Made by a program: the position numbers and the translations under genes
Notes under the pieces: generated by a model
Databases searched by the model: none
The model's input: the letters and a program-made list of their open reading frames with translations, nothing else
What the model was told of the DNA's origin: nothing
In this document: positions 1 through 8,698 of the stretch, one piece after another
How the letters are laid out: each line of letters starts with the position of its first letter
How positions within the stretch are numbered: position 1 is the stretch's first letter
Origin: Arthrobacter sp. DWC3
GTDB taxonomy: Bacteria; Actinomycetota; Actinomycetes; Actinomycetales; Micrococcaceae
Reading direction: 5' to 3'
Assembly (NCBI RefSeq): GCF_002929375.1
Contig: NZ_PJIP01000005.1
Location: 124,001-188,000 of the forward strand
DNA: 64,000 nucleotides

Positions 1-1
1 G

Positions 2-475
2 AACCTGCTCCTCGCCGTCAGTATCGCAGCCGTCCTCGGCCAGAGTTCCTACGCGATCATGATCGCCATCGGCGTCTCGCAGATCCCCATCTTCGCGCGG
101 CTCCTGCGCTCCTCGATGCTGTCCCAGCGCGGTGCCGACTACATCCTGGCGGCGCAGACCCTCGGGCTCAGCCGTCGCACCATCACCATGAGCCACCTGC
201 TGCCGAACAGCATGGGGCCCGTGATCGTGCAGGCCACCCTGACGCTCGCCACCGCCGTCATCGACGCGGCCGCGCTGTCCTTCCTCGGTCTCGGTGGCGG
301 GCTCCCCCAGGCCGCCGAGTGGGGCCGCATGCTCACCTACGCGCAGGCGGAGCTCGCGGTCGCACCGCAGCTCGCCTTCCTGCCCGGTGCCTGCATCGCC
401 ATCACGGCGCTCGGCTTCACGCTGCTGGGTGAGTCGCTGCGCGAGGCACTGGACCCGAAGACGCGCCGGAAGTAG
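2..475 (+). CDS. Peptide/nickel-type ABC transporter permease, C-terminal part (5' end outside window)
   Basis: The 157 visible codons are open from the window edge to TAG and form the C-terminal part of a DppC/OppC-like inner-membrane permease. The permease EAA loop is recognisable (residues around 'DYILAAQTLGLSRRTI' and 'HLLPNSMGPVIVQ'). It is followed by hydrophobic segments and the typical ending 'FTLLGESLREALDPK'. Members of this family pair with a DppB-type permease and two ATPases to import di- or oligopeptides. The fused ATPase gene at 1698-3578 could serve it, but that gene is on the other strand with a DUF5996 gene between. A strong hairpin follows the stop. The substrate cannot be told from this fragment. 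Confidence 0.9.
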   Translation, partial: NLLLAVSIAAVLGQSSYAIMIAIGVSQIPIFARLLRSSMLSQRGADYILAAQTLGLSRRTITMSHLLPNSMGPVIVQATLTLATAVIDAAALSFLGLGGGLPQAAEWGRMLTYAQAELAVAPQLAFLPGACIAITALGFTLLGESLREALDPKTRRK

Positions 476-493
476 ACCGCTCCCGCGCAGGTC

Positions 494-526
494 GGCGGCC
501 ACCAGCCCTCCGGGCCGGTGGCCGCT
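494..526 (+). terminator. Hairpin terminator after the permease gene
   Basis: GCGGCCACC (495-503) pairs with GGTGGCCGC (517-525). Inside, GCCC (505-508) can pair with GGGC (512-515). The hairpin begins 20 bases after the permease stop and ends a rightward operon. There is no long T tract, as is common for high-GC terminators. Confidence 0.6.
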
Positions 527-636
527 CCCGTTCGAGCCGCGGATGCGCCCTGAACGCGCTACCGGCGCGCCACAGTCATCGGTGCGTCACGGACGCGCTG
601 ACGGGCGCGCCACGGACGCCGGCGCGCAGGAACGCC
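527..636. repeat. Intergenic stretch with short degenerate direct repeats
   Basis: Between the converging permease and DUF5996 genes, GGCGCGCCAC occurs at 564-573 and 604-613 (40 bases apart), and CACGGACGC occurs at 589-597 and 611-619 with further partial copies to about 650. No gene or promoter is visible. It looks like local duplication rather than a functional element. Confidence 0.35.
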
Positions 637-1617
637 CTACGGACGCCGGTGCGCTGCGAGCCGATCCGGGTCCACGAGGAGGTCCGGGTCCCAGCCGCCC
701 GTGGCCGCCGCTGCCGCATAGGTGGCCCGCAGGAAGGCGAGCAGTGCGGCGTCCGGGTCGGCCGCCGTCCGGACGGCCTCGTACGGGAGCAGGAACTGGC
801 GGAACTCGGTGCTGTAGAACGCGCCGTCGACGTCGACCCGGGCGTCGCTGTACCCCTCCGGCTCGGGGTACGCGTAGGAGTAGAAGGCGCCCTCCTCACC
901 GCCGCCGGGCCAGAACCCGCAGCTCGAGAGCTCGTGCGAGTAGCCCTCCTGCATGACCCAGTCGGCGCAGTTCGGGGCGCCTCCGGGGTGGAGGGGAGCG
1001 GGTCGGCCGGAGAAGCGCGTGCAGGCGAGGTCCATGGCTCCCCAGAAGAAGTGCACGGGGCTCACCTTGCCGAGGAACTCCGCGCGGAACCGGGTGAGGA
1101 CCCGCTCCGCCTGGACGAGTTGCCGCCAGAACGTCGTCACGGCCTCGGGGTCGTAGGACGCGTGGTGGTGGTCCTCGGCGAACGGGACGGCGGGGTCCAC
1201 CTCCGTGGGCACGGGCCGGATGGGCGCTTCGATGCCGAGTCCGGCGAGGGCCGCCATCGTCCGCGCGTGGAACTCCGCCACGGACTGCGGCCGGAGGGGC
1301 ACTGTCCGGTCCTCGCCGGAACTGCTCCGCACCAGCAACCGATGGGAGACGACGTCCACCTCGAGGTCGAACATGCCGCCGCGGTACGGGATGGAGGACG
1401 TCCCGAGTCCCCGCGGCGTCACGTACAGCGGCACCTGCCACCAGTGGTTGACCAGCGGGGCGTGCGCCATGCGGATCTTCCCGACCACCTGCAGCCACAT
1501 GTGCAGGGTCGCCTGCGTGTCCTGCCAGTCCGCGACGCGCAGCTCCGGCCACGCGTCCGCCGTCGTCGTGCCGCCTGCACTGCCGATACTGGTGCCCGTG
1601 CCGTCCTGCCCGCCCAT
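637..1617 (-). CDS. DUF5996 family protein
   Basis: A 326-residue soluble protein that I recognise as a DUF5996 member from its aromatic-rich conserved stretches: 'WPELRVADWQDTQATLHMW' near residue 23, 'HWWQVPLYVTPRGL', 'FFWGAMDLACTRFSGR' and the C-terminal 'AFYSYAYPEPEGY'. The family has no assigned biochemical role that I know of. There is no signal peptide or membrane segment. It reads leftward, 80 bases downstream of the fused peptide-ABC ATPase gene, with no obvious terminator between, so it may be co-transcribed with it. The start ATG at 1617 is the first plausible one ahead of the conserved region. Confidence 0.85.
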   Translation of the reverse strand: MGGQDGTGTSIGSAGGTTTADAWPELRVADWQDTQATLHMWLQVVGKIRMAHAPLVNHWWQVPLYVTPRGLGTSSIPYRGGMFDLEVDVVSHRLLVRSSSGEDRTVPLRPQSVAEFHARTMAALAGLGIEAPIRPVPTEVDPAVPFAEDHHHASYDPEAVTTFWRQLVQAERVLTRFRAEFLGKVSPVHFFWGAMDLACTRFSGRPAPLHPGGAPNCADWVMQEGYSHELSSCGFWPGGGEEGAFYSYAYPEPEGYSDARVDVDGAFYSTEFRQFLLPYEAVRTAADPDAALLAFLRATYAAAAATGGWDPDLLVDPDRLAAHRRP

Positions 1618-1697
1618 GGTGCCTCCTGCTGTCCGGTGATCAGACCACAGTAGGCGCCGGCCCGCTCAGGGGACAGCAGGGCCCCGGCGGGCGCCGA

Positions 1698-3578
1698 TCA
1701 GGACGCCATCTCCTCGTCGATGTCGAGCTCGTTGCCCGGGATCGAGGCGAGCAGCCGGCGCGTGTACGGGTGCCGGGGGTTCTGGAAGACCTCCTCGGAG
1801 CCGGCGGCCTCCACGAGTTCGCCGTCCTTCATCACGCACACGTAGTCCGAGATGAGGCGCACCACGGCGAGGTCGTGGGAGATGAACAGGTAGCTCAGGC
1901 CGAGTTCGGACTGCAGGTCGCCGAGGAGCTTGAGGATCTGCGCCTGCACCAGCACGTCGAGCGCGGAGACCGGCTCGTCGCACACGATCAGCTCGGGCTG
2001 CAGGGCGAGGGCACGCGCGATGGCCACGCGCTGGCGCTGCCCGCCCGAGAGCTCCGCCGGATAGCGTCGCAGGGCGTTCTGCGGGAGCGAGACCTGGTCC
2101 ATCAGCTCACGGACCCGCGCCGCGCGTTCCTTCCTGGTCCCGCGGTTGTAGGCGTTGAGGGGTTCCTCGACGATGCGCTCGATCGTGAACATGGGATTCA
2201 GCGAGGAGTACGGGTCCTGGAAGATGGGTTGCACGCGCTGGCGGAAGTCCGAGAGCTGCGCCTTGTCGAGCGTGGCCACGTCCATGCCGTCGAACGTCAT
2301 GGTGCCCGACGTCGGTTCGATCAGCTTCAGCAGCATGCGCGCCGTGGTGGTCTTGCCGGAGCCGGACTCGCCCACGATCGCGACGGTCTGCCCGCGCGGG
2401 ACGTCGAGCGTCACGTTCCTCGCCGCGTAGAAGTCCTCCTTGCTGCCGCGACGCTTGTAGATCTTCGTGAGATCGCGGATCTCCACGATGTTCGGGGGAG
2501 CGCCGTGGGCCGCCCTGCCCGTGACCCCGGGGGTCGAGCCGGCCGCGTCGATCCCGGTCGGCCGGTCCGCCGACGACGTCGCGGCGTGGGCGCCCGACGG
2601 CGCGTGCCCGGCGTCGTGCCCGATCTGCGCGGCGTCGTGGTCGTTGTCGAGCCCCGCTTCGTGCTCGGCGAAGACGGCCTCGGCCAGCTTCAGGCGCGAC
2701 GCGGCATCCGCGGTGAAGGCACCGGGCCGCAGGCGTACCGCGGCGACACTGGGCGCCGCGCGGACGAGCGACTGCGTGTAGGGGTGCTGCGGATCGTTGA
2801 GCAGCTGCTCGGCCGGCCCGGTCTCGACCACGCGCCCGCGGTGCATCACGACGAGCTGCGAGGCGCGCTCGGCGGCGAGGCCGAGGTCGTGCGTGATGAG
2901 CAGCACGGACGTGCCGAGCTGCTCGGTCATGGTCTCGATCTGGTCGAGGATGGTGCGCTGCACCGTGACGTCCAGGGCCGACGTCGGCTCGTCGGCGATG
3001 AGGAGCCGCGGCTGGCAGGCGAGGCCGATCGCGATCAGGGCCCGCTGCCGCATGCCGCCGGAGAACTCGTGCGGGTACTGCTTGGCGCGCTCGCCGGCGT
3101 CGGGCAGCCCGGCGGCGGTCAGGACCTCGACGACGCGCTGCTTGACGTTCTTCTTGGTGGCCATGCCGTGGACCAGGAGCGTCTCGGCGACCTGCGTGCC
3201 GATCTTCGTCACGGGGTTCAGGTTGGACATGGGGTCCTGCGGCACGAGGCCGATGGCCCGGCCGCGGATGGAGCGCATCTTCGCTTCCGGCAGGGTGGCG
3301 AGGTCCTGGCCCTCGAACAGGATGCTGCCCGAGGTGACCCGGCCGTTGCCGGGCAGCAGGCCGATGCACGCCATCGCCGTCGTCGACTTGCCCGAGCCCG
3401 ATTCGCCCACGATGGCCAGGGCGCTGCCGCGCTTCAGGCTGAAGCTCGCGTCCTCGACGGCGTGGACCTCGCCGTGCGTGGTCCGGAAGGTCACCGCCAG
3501 GTTCCGCACCTCGAGCAGGGGTGCATCGGGGTTCTCGGGGTGGGCGACCGCGCTACCGGCAGGAGTGATGTCCGTCAT
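1698..3578 (-). CDS. Fused dipeptide/oligopeptide ABC transporter ATP-binding protein (DppD-DppF type)
   Basis: A 626-residue cytoplasmic protein with two complete ABC ATPase domains in one chain. The first domain has Walker A GESGSGKST at residues 58-66 and signature 'FSGGMRQRA'. The second has Walker A GESGSGKTT at 403-411 and signature 'LSGGQRQRVAIARA'. Both end with the 'HPYT' extension typical of peptide-transporter ATPases. The halves are joined by an Ala/Gly/His-rich linker of about 70 residues. It would energise uptake through DppB/DppC-like permeases. The start (ATG, 3578) was chosen because the conserved domain begins about 20 residues later; the frame stays open upstream into aroQ without homology. 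It lies 56 bases after aroQ, probably in the same leftward transcript. Confidence 0.92.
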   Translation of the reverse strand: MTDITPAGSAVAHPENPDAPLLEVRNLAVTFRTTHGEVHAVEDASFSLKRGSALAIVGESGSGKSTTAMACIGLLPGNGRVTSGSILFEGQDLATLPEAKMRSIRGRAIGLVPQDPMSNLNPVTKIGTQVAETLLVHGMATKKNVKQRVVEVLTAAGLPDAGERAKQYPHEFSGGMRQRALIAIGLACQPRLLIADEPTSALDVTVQRTILDQIETMTEQLGTSVLLITHDLGLAAERASQLVVMHRGRVVETGPAEQLLNDPQHPYTQSLVRAAPSVAAVRLRPGAFTADAASRLKLAEAVFAEHEAGLDNDHDAAQIGHDAGHAPSGAHAATSSADRPTGIDAAGSTPGVTGRAAHGAPPNIVEIRDLTKIYKRRGSKEDFYAARNVTLDVPRGQTVAIVGESGSGKTTTARMLLKLIEPTSGTMTFDGMDVATLDKAQLSDFRQRVQPIFQDPYSSLNPMFTIERIVEEPLNAYNRGTRKERAARVRELMDQVSLPQNALRRYPAELSGGQRQRVAIARALALQPELIVCDEPVSALDVLVQAQILKLLGDLQSELGLSYLFISHDLAVVRLISDYVCVMKDGELVEAAGSEEVFQNPRHPYTRRLLASIPGNELDIDEEMAS

Positions 3579-3634
3579 GGCACCATCGTGCCCTATGGGA
3601 GGCGCCGACGCCGCCTGCACGGCGAGGGGCGGCG

Positions 3635-4120
3635 CTAACTTTTCGGGAACGATGCCGCGTCGGTACCGGCCGCAGCGGTGAGCCGGCGCGCGAGGTGGTC
3701 GACGGCCAGGCGGTAGCCGTCGATGCCCGCTCCGACGATCACGGCGTCGGCCACACCGGAGATGTAGGAGGAGTGCCGGAACTCCTCGCGCCGGTGCACG
3801 TTGCTGATGTGCACCTCGACCACGGGCAGGCCCACGGCGGCCAGGGCGTCGCGGATGGCGATCGACGTGTGCGTGAACGCTCCGGCGTTGATGACGATCC
3901 CGTCGCTCGTGGACCGCGCCGCGTGGATCGCGTCGATGATCCTGCCCTCGTGGTTGGACTGCGTCGACGAGGCGGTGCACCCGAGGTCCCGCGCGGTGTC
4001 CTCGGCGAGGCGGACGACGTCGTCGAGCGTGGCCGTCCCGTACACGGCGGGCTCCCGCGTGCCGAGGAGGTTCAGGTTCGGTCCGTTGATGACGAGGATG
4101 CTGGGCGTGCGCGGGGTCAT
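3635..4120 (-). CDS. aroQ: Type II 3-dehydroquinate dehydratase
   Basis: This 161-residue enzyme dehydrates 3-dehydroquinate to 3-dehydroshikimate, in the shikimate pathway or, in reverse context, in quinate breakdown. Family hallmarks are the N-terminal '[18 protein letters not shown]' (containing the active-site Arg22 and Tyr27), '[17 protein letters not shown]' in the middle and '[18 protein letters not shown]'. Length is normal for a type II (dodecameric) enzyme. It starts 7 bases after the stop of an MHS-family transporter gene, so the two are almost certainly one operon. That pairing recalls the corynebacterial qsu genes and suggests a role in quinate/shikimate use rather than only aromatic amino acid synthesis. 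Confidence 0.95.
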   Translation of the reverse strand: MTPRTPSILVINGPNLNLLGTREPAVYGTATLDDVVRLAEDTARDLGCTASSTQSNHEGRIIDAIHAARSTSDGIVINAGAFTHTSIAIRDALAAVGLPVVEVHISNVHRREEFRHSSYISGVADAVIVGAGIDGYRLAVDHLARRLTAAAGTDAASFPKS

Positions 4121-4127
4121 GCCCTAA

Positions 4128-5453
4128 CTATGCCGCACCCGAGCGGACGGTCGCGGGGTCGGCGAGCCGTGCCCGCAGCCGCACGGCACCGAGGGCGCCG
4201 GACGCCGTCACGATGCTCATGGCGGCGAGGACGACGCCGGGGTGCCACCATGCTCCGTCCGTCGCGATGCCGAACTGCTGGGTGATGGAGGGCGCGAAGC
4301 CGGCCACGATGGCGGCGATGCTGTAGGCGAAGGACAGCGCCGTGAACGCGGTCTCAGGCCTGAAGATGTCGGCCATGAGTCCGCCGAGGGCCGCCCAGCT
4401 CGCCGTCGGGAGGATGCCGCCGAGGATGATCGCCGCGATGTACACGGGTTCCGTGGCGATGCTGATGACCCAGTACAGGGGGAACGCGATGAGGGCCGTG
4501 CCGACGGCGCCGCCCGCGACCACCTTCGCCGAGCCGATCCGCATGGCGAGGTAGCCGAACGCGGGGATGGTGACGAGCTGCAGGACCGAGCCCACGAGGG
4601 CCGCGTTGAGCACCGTCTCCTGGGACAGCCCGAGGGTGTCCGTCCCGTACGCCTGCGTGTAGGTCACCATGAGGAAGTAGGAGCCGATGCCGAGGACGGC
4701 GGAGGCGATGGCGACCCCGATGGCGGCCGGCTGCGACTTCAGGACCTCGAGGAACGGCACGCGCGGGAGGGCGTGCCTGCGGCTGGCCTCCTGGAACACC
4801 GGCGTCTCGTCGATCGCGAGCCGCAGGTAGATGGCGACGGCGAGGAACGGGAACGCGAGCAGGAACGGGATGCGCCAGCCCCACGTGGTCATGACGTCCG
4901 GGGCCACGACGGCGAGGACCAGGAAGATGGCCGAGATCAGCATGGTGCCCACGGGGGAGCCGAGCTGCGGGATCGACGCGTACAGCGCACGCTGACGCGG
5001 AGCGGCGTGCTCCGTGGCGATGAGGATGGACCCGCCCCATTCGCCGCCGAGTGAGAGGCCCTGCAGGAGGCGGAGGACGGTGAGGATGATCGGGGCCCAC
5101 ACGCCGATGGTGTTGTAGTCCGGCAGGAGTCCCACCGTGCCGGTGGCCAGGCCCATCAGGGTGATGGTCCAGATCAGGGTGCGCTTGCGGCCGATCCGGT
5201 CACCGAGGTGGCCGAAGAGGATGGCACCGAGGGGGCGTGCCACGAAACCCATGGCGAAGACGAGGAAGGCCGAGAGGGTGCCGGCCAGCGGATCCTGCTC
5301 GGTGAAGAAGACGGTGTTGAACACGAGGGCGGCGGCGGTGCCGAACACGTAGAAGTCGTAGGACTCGAGGGCCGTTCCGACGAAGGAGGCTCCGGCGACG
5401 CGGCGGGCCATGCGCGGAGTGGAGGCGGGGGTCTGCTGGACGGTTGTGGACAC
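4128..5453 (-). CDS. MHS-family MFS transporter (shikimate/quinate or other metabolite:H+ symporter)
   Basis: A 441-residue, roughly 12-helix major facilitator. 'FVGTALESYDFYVFGTAAA' in helix 1, 'LGHLGDRIGRKRTL'-type loop 2-3 motif (here 'GHLGDRIGRKRTL') and 'GLSLGGEWGGSILIATEHA' in helix 4 place it in the metabolite:H+ symporter group (ShiA, KgtP, ProP relatives). These import organic acids or osmolytes with protons. I chose GTG 5453, which has GGAGGA ten bases upstream; a GTG at 5489 in the same frame is the alternative. The adjacent aroQ suggests shikimate or quinate as substrate, which is inference from context. A TetR gene lies 111 bases upstream on the same strand. Confidence 0.88.
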   Translation of the reverse strand: MSTTVQQTPASTPRMARRVAGASFVGTALESYDFYVFGTAAALVFNTVFFTEQDPLAGTLSAFLVFAMGFVARPLGAILFGHLGDRIGRKRTLIWTITLMGLATGTVGLLPDYNTIGVWAPIILTVLRLLQGLSLGGEWGGSILIATEHAAPRQRALYASIPQLGSPVGTMLISAIFLVLAVVAPDVMTTWGWRIPFLLAFPFLAVAIYLRLAIDETPVFQEASRRHALPRVPFLEVLKSQPAAIGVAIASAVLGIGSYFLMVTYTQAYGTDTLGLSQETVLNAALVGSVLQLVTIPAFGYLAMRIGSAKVVAGGAVGTALIAFPLYWVISIATEPVYIAAIILGGILPTASWAALGGLMADIFRPETAFTALSFAYSIAAIVAGFAPSITQQFGIATDGAWWHPGVVLAAMSIVTASGALGAVRLRARLADPATVRSGAA

Positions 5454-5564
5454 GCTGAAATCATCCTCCGCCGTCCGCCCGGGGGCCACGTTTCAGGACG
5501 AACGTCACATCCGTGCGCCGGGATGCGACGCCCATCGGCAAGGGCCTCCGGAACGCGTCAGGCG

Positions 5565-6149
5565 TCAGGCGGGCAGGGGCGTGCCGAGGCGGGCGGCGAT
5601 GATGGCCCGTCCGGCCGTCACCAGCTGCCCGGTGACGGCGCCCGGACCGTCCATGAACCCGTGCACCATCGCGCCGTCGCGCAGCATGATGAGCTGGTCC
5701 GCCACGACGTCGGGCGTGTCGACGCCCAGCTCGCGCAGCAGGTCGGCGACTACGCCGCGCAGCCAGGCCCGGTACCGCCCGACGGCGGCGCGGACCACGT
5801 TGCCGTCCGCCGGGTACTCCGCCGCGGCGTTGATGAAGGTGCAGCCGCGGAAGCCCGGTCGGCAGGCGGCGTCCCCATGGGCGGAGGCCAGCTGGAGGAG
5901 CAGGGCGCACGCGTCCCGGCCGATGCTCCGCTCGTCCTCGAGGGCGGCCTGCAGTCGTTCGAGCTGGGCGTCGAGGTACGCCACCACGAGCTGATCCTTG
6001 GACCGGAAGTGCCGGTAGAACGTGACCTTCGTGGTGCCGGCGTCGGCGATGACCTTGTCGGCGCTGACCGAGCGGATGCTGTTCTCGTCGAACAATCGGG
6101 TCGCCGAGGCGAGGAGCCGCTCGCGGACCGGCAGGGAATTATCCATCAT
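5565..6149 (-). CDS. TetR/AcrR family transcriptional regulator
   Basis: A 194-residue one-component repressor. The N-terminal helix-turn-helix covers residues 9-55 ('VSADKVIADAGTTKVTFYRHF' is split over the HTH and recognition helix). The C-terminal ligand domain contains 'GCTFINAAAEYP', common in the LmrA/NemR-like branch, and three cysteines (in 'DACALL', 'AACRPG', 'RGCTF') that could sense electrophiles or peroxides. It is divergent from the ohr gene across 110 bases holding a 22-base dyad, so autoregulation plus control of ohr is the simplest model. Peroxide-responsive OhrR proteins are normally MarR-type, making a TetR neighbour unusual. The MFS/aroQ operon downstream is another possible target. 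Confidence 0.9.
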   Translation of the reverse strand: MMDNSLPVRERLLASATRLFDENSIRSVSADKVIADAGTTKVTFYRHFRSKDQLVVAYLDAQLERLQAALEDERSIGRDACALLLQLASAHGDAACRPGFRGCTFINAAAEYPADGNVVRAAVGRYRAWLRGVVADLLRELGVDTPDVVADQLIMLRDGAMVHGFMDGPGAVTGQLVTAGRAIIAARLGTPLPA

Positions 6150-6188
6150 GCTCCTGATCGTCGCACGGCCCGTGAAGATTGTGCCGCT

Positions 6189-6210
6189 GTAGAGTCACTA
6201 GTTAGTCTAC
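6189..6210. promoter_or_regulatory. Inverted-repeat operator between tetR and ohr
   Basis: The half-sites GTAGAGTCACT and AGTTAGTCTAC are inverted copies matching at 9 of 11 positions around a central ACT|AGT. The TAGA...TCTA arms resemble the TAGAC-type boxes bound by NemR/LmrA-like TetR regulators. The dyad lies 40 bases upstream of the tetR start and 50 bases upstream of the ohr start, well placed to control both. Confidence 0.7.
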
Positions 6211-6259
6211 TTGGAAGCGGGTCGCCGGCAGGGCACCCCCGATGGAAGGTCTGACACGC

Positions 6260-6682
6260 ATGAGTGCTCTCTACACGGCAGTGGCCACGGCGACGGGCGA
6301 CGGACGCAACGGCAAGGCCCACACCGATGACGGGCAGCTCGTGGTGGACCTCGCGGTCCCGAAGGAGATGGGGGGCGCCGGTGGAGCCACCAACCCCGAG
6401 CAGCTCTTCGCCCTCGGCTACTCCGCCTGCTTCCACAGCGCCCTGAAGCTCGTGGCGGCCCGCAGCAAGGCGAGGATCAGCGACACCGCGGTCACCGCCG
6501 AGGTCAGTATCAACCCGGCGGAGGGCGGCGCGTTCCAGCTCGCCGTCGCGCTGCACGCGGAGATCGGCGGCGTGGACCAGGAGACGGCCGACGCGCTCGT
6601 CGCACAGGCCCACCAGGTGTGCCCGTACTCCAACGCGACGCGCGGCAACATCGAGGTCACGGTCGACGCCACGATCGGCTGA
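6260..6682 (+). CDS. ohr: Organic hydroperoxide resistance protein (Ohr)
   Basis: A 140-residue OsmC/Ohr-family thiol peroxidase that reduces organic hydroperoxides, with electrons usually supplied through lipoylated proteins. The two catalytic cysteines are present: Cys57 in 'GYSACFHSA' and Cys121 in 'HQVCPYSNATRGN'. The conserved Arg near residue 16 and Glu47 ('NPEQLF') that position the peroxidatic Cys are also visible. I chose ATG 6260, because GGAAGG lies ten bases upstream; an ATG at 6242 would put that ribosome site inside the gene. It is monocistronic, ending in a strong shared terminator, and is probably controlled by the divergent TetR protein. Confidence 0.95.
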   Translation: MSALYTAVATATGDGRNGKAHTDDGQLVVDLAVPKEMGGAGGATNPEQLFALGYSACFHSALKLVAARSKARISDTAVTAEVSINPAEGGAFQLAVALHAEIGGVDQETADALVAQAHQVCPYSNATRGNIEVTVDATIG

Positions 6683-6696
6683 GTGCCCTGCGCCCG

Positions 6697-6732
6697 CACG
6701 AGAGGCCCCCGCGCTCGCGGGGGCCTCTCGTG
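6697..6732. terminator. Bidirectional terminator between ohr and acsA
   Basis: A perfect inverted repeat: CACGAGAGGCCCCCGCG (6697-6713) and its complement at 6716-6732, giving a 17-base stem with a very short loop. It sits between two converging genes and can serve both. Confidence 0.85.
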
Positions 6733-6739
6733 TGTGCGG

Positions 6740-8698
6740 CTACTTCCGCAGCGAGACCGCGATCTGCTGCATGATCGTCGGATCGGACAGCGTGGTCGCG
6801 TCGCCGACCTCGCGGCCCTCCGCGACGTCCTTCAGGAGGCGGCGCATGATCTTCCCGCTGCGCGTCTTCGGCAGTTCCGGGACCACCAGGATGTTCCGCG
6901 GCTTGGCGATGGGGCCGATCTCCTTCGCCACGTGGTTGCGCAGCGTGGTGACGATGTCGTCGTCGTCCTTCGCCGATCCGCGCAGGATGACGAACGCGAC
7001 CACCGCTTCGCCCGTCGTCTCGTCGCTCGCCCCGACCACGGCGGCCTCCGCCACCGACGGGTGGCTCACCAGGGCCGACTCGATCTCGGTGGTGGAGAGG
7101 CGGTGGCCCGAGATGTTCATGACGTCGTCCACGCGGCCGAGGAGCCAGATGTCGCCGTCACTGTCCTTCTTGGCGCCGTCGCCCGCGAAGTACATCGCGT
7201 CGAACCGCGACCAGTAGGTGTCCTTGAACCGCTGCGGGTCACCCCAGATGCCGCGCAGCATCGACGGCCACGGTTCGCGGATGACGAGGTACCCGCCGGA
7301 GCCGTCGGGTACCGGGACGCCCATCTCGTCGACGACGTCGATCGCGATGCCGGGCACGGCCACCTGCGCGGAGCCGGGCTTGGTCGCGGTGACCCCCGGC
7401 ATGGGGGCGATCATGTGCGCACCGGTCTCCGTCTGCCACCAGGTGTCCACGATCGGAGCCTTCCCGCCGCCGATGACCTCGCGGTACCACATCCATGCCT
7501 CGGGGTTGATGGGCTCCCCGACGGAGCCGAGGACGCGGATCGAGGAGAGGTCGTACTTCTTCGGGATGTCGCGGCCCCACTTCATGAACGTGCGGATGGC
7601 CGTGGGTGCCGTGTACAGGATGGACACCTTGTACTTCTCGACGAGTTCCCACCAGCGGCCCTGGTGGGGGGTGTCCGGCGTGCCCTCGTACATGAGCTGC
7701 GTGGCGCCGTTCACCAGCGGCGCGTACGCCACGTAGCTGTGCCCGGTCACCCAGCCGATGTCCGCGGTGCACCAGAACACGTCCGTCTCCGGGCGCAGGT
7801 CGAAGGTGTTGCGGTGCGTGAACGCGGTCTGCGTGAGGTAGCCGCCGGTGGTGTGCAGGATGCCCTTCGGCTTCCCGGTGGTGCCCGAGGTGTAGAGGAT
7901 GAAGAGGGGTTGCTCGGCGTCGTGCGCGACGGCGGTGTGCTCGTCGGAGGCCGCGTCCACGGTGTCGTGCCACCAGAGGTCGCGTCCCTCGGTCCATTCG
8001 ACCGGCTCGTTGTTGCGGCGGACCACCACGACGTTCGTGACGGTGTGGCCCTCCCGCTCGAGGGCGCCGTCGACGGCGGGCTTGAGGGCGCTCGGCTTGC
8101 CCCGGCGGTAGGTGCCGTCGGAGGTGACCACGAGCTTCGCCTCGGCGTCGTCGATGCGGCTGCGCAGTGCGTCCGCCGAGAACCCGCCGAAGACCACGGA
8201 GTGCACGGCGCCGATCCGCGCGCAGGCGAGCATCGTGACCACGGCCTCGGGGATCATGGGCAGGTACACGGCCACCCGGTCGCCCTTCCGGACGCCCAGG
8301 GACTCGAACGCGTTGGCGGCCTTCTTGACCTCCCGGGTGAGCTCCGCGTACGTGATGGTGCGGGTGTCGCCGGGTTCGCCCTCGAAGTGGATGGCCACGC
8401 GGTCGCCGAGACCGGCCTCGACGTGGCGGTCGAGCGCGTTGTAGGCGGCGTTCACGGTCCCGCCCACGAACCACTTGGCGAACGGCGCGTCCGACCAGTC
8501 GAGGGTCTCCGTGAAGTCCTGGTCCCACGTGAGCAGCTCCCGGGCCTGCCGCGCCCAGAAGTCGGTGCCCTGCTCGCGTGCCTCGTCGTAGAGGGACGGC
8601 TGCGCGACGGCGTTCGCGGCGAACTCCTCGCTCGGCGGGAAGCGGCGCTCCTCGTGCAGCAGGTTCTCGAAGGCGTCGCCTTGGCGATCGGCGCTCAT
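6740..8698 (-). CDS. acsA: Acetyl-CoA synthetase
   Basis: A 652-residue AMP-forming ligase converting acetate, ATP and CoA to acetyl-CoA. The adenylate-forming P-loop '[11 protein letters not shown]' is at about 269-279, 'WWQTETG' is the A5-like motif, and '[12 protein letters not shown]' near the C-terminus carries the acetylation-regulated lysine (about Lys616). Length matches the bacterial family. It is divergent from a membrane-protein gene across 328 bases that hold a CRP/GlxR-like site. Crp-type control of acs is known in several actinobacteria; here it is inferred. AcuC, encoded at 34931, is a plausible deacetylase for the C-terminal lysine. Confidence 0.97.
   Translation of the reverse strand: MSADRQGDAFENLLHEERRFPPSEEFAANAVAQPSLYDEAREQGTDFWARQARELLTWDQDFTETLDWSDAPFAKWFVGGTVNAAYNALDRHVEAGLGDRVAIHFEGEPGDTRTITYAELTREVKKAANAFESLGVRKGDRVAVYLPMIPEAVVTMLACARIGAVHSVVFGGFSADALRSRIDDAEAKLVVTSDGTYRRGKPSALKPAVDGALEREGHTVTNVVVVRRNNEPVEWTEGRDLWWHDTVDAASDEHTAVAHDAEQPLFILYTSGTTGKPKGILHTTGGYLTQTAFTHRNTFDLRPETDVFWCTADIGWVTGHSYVAYAPLVNGATQLMYEGTPDTPHQGRWWELVEKYKVSILYTAPTAIRTFMKWGRDIPKKYDLSSIRVLGSVGEPINPEAWMWYREVIGGGKAPIVDTWWQTETGAHMIAPMPGVTATKPGSAQVAVPGIAIDVVDEMGVPVPDGSGGYLVIREPWPSMLRGIWGDPQRFKDTYWSRFDAMYFAGDGAKKDSDGDIWLLGRVDDVMNISGHRLSTTEIESALVSHPSVAEAAVVGASDETTGEAVVAFVILRGSAKDDDDIVTTLRNHVAKEIGPIAKPRNILVVPELPKTRSGKIMRRLLKDVAEGREVGDATTLSDPTIMQQIAVSLRK

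Noticed and set aside
1770-3638. Long plus-strand frame opposite the fused ABC ATPase gene
   Set aside because: Antisense shadow of a well-supported gene; no recognisable domain.
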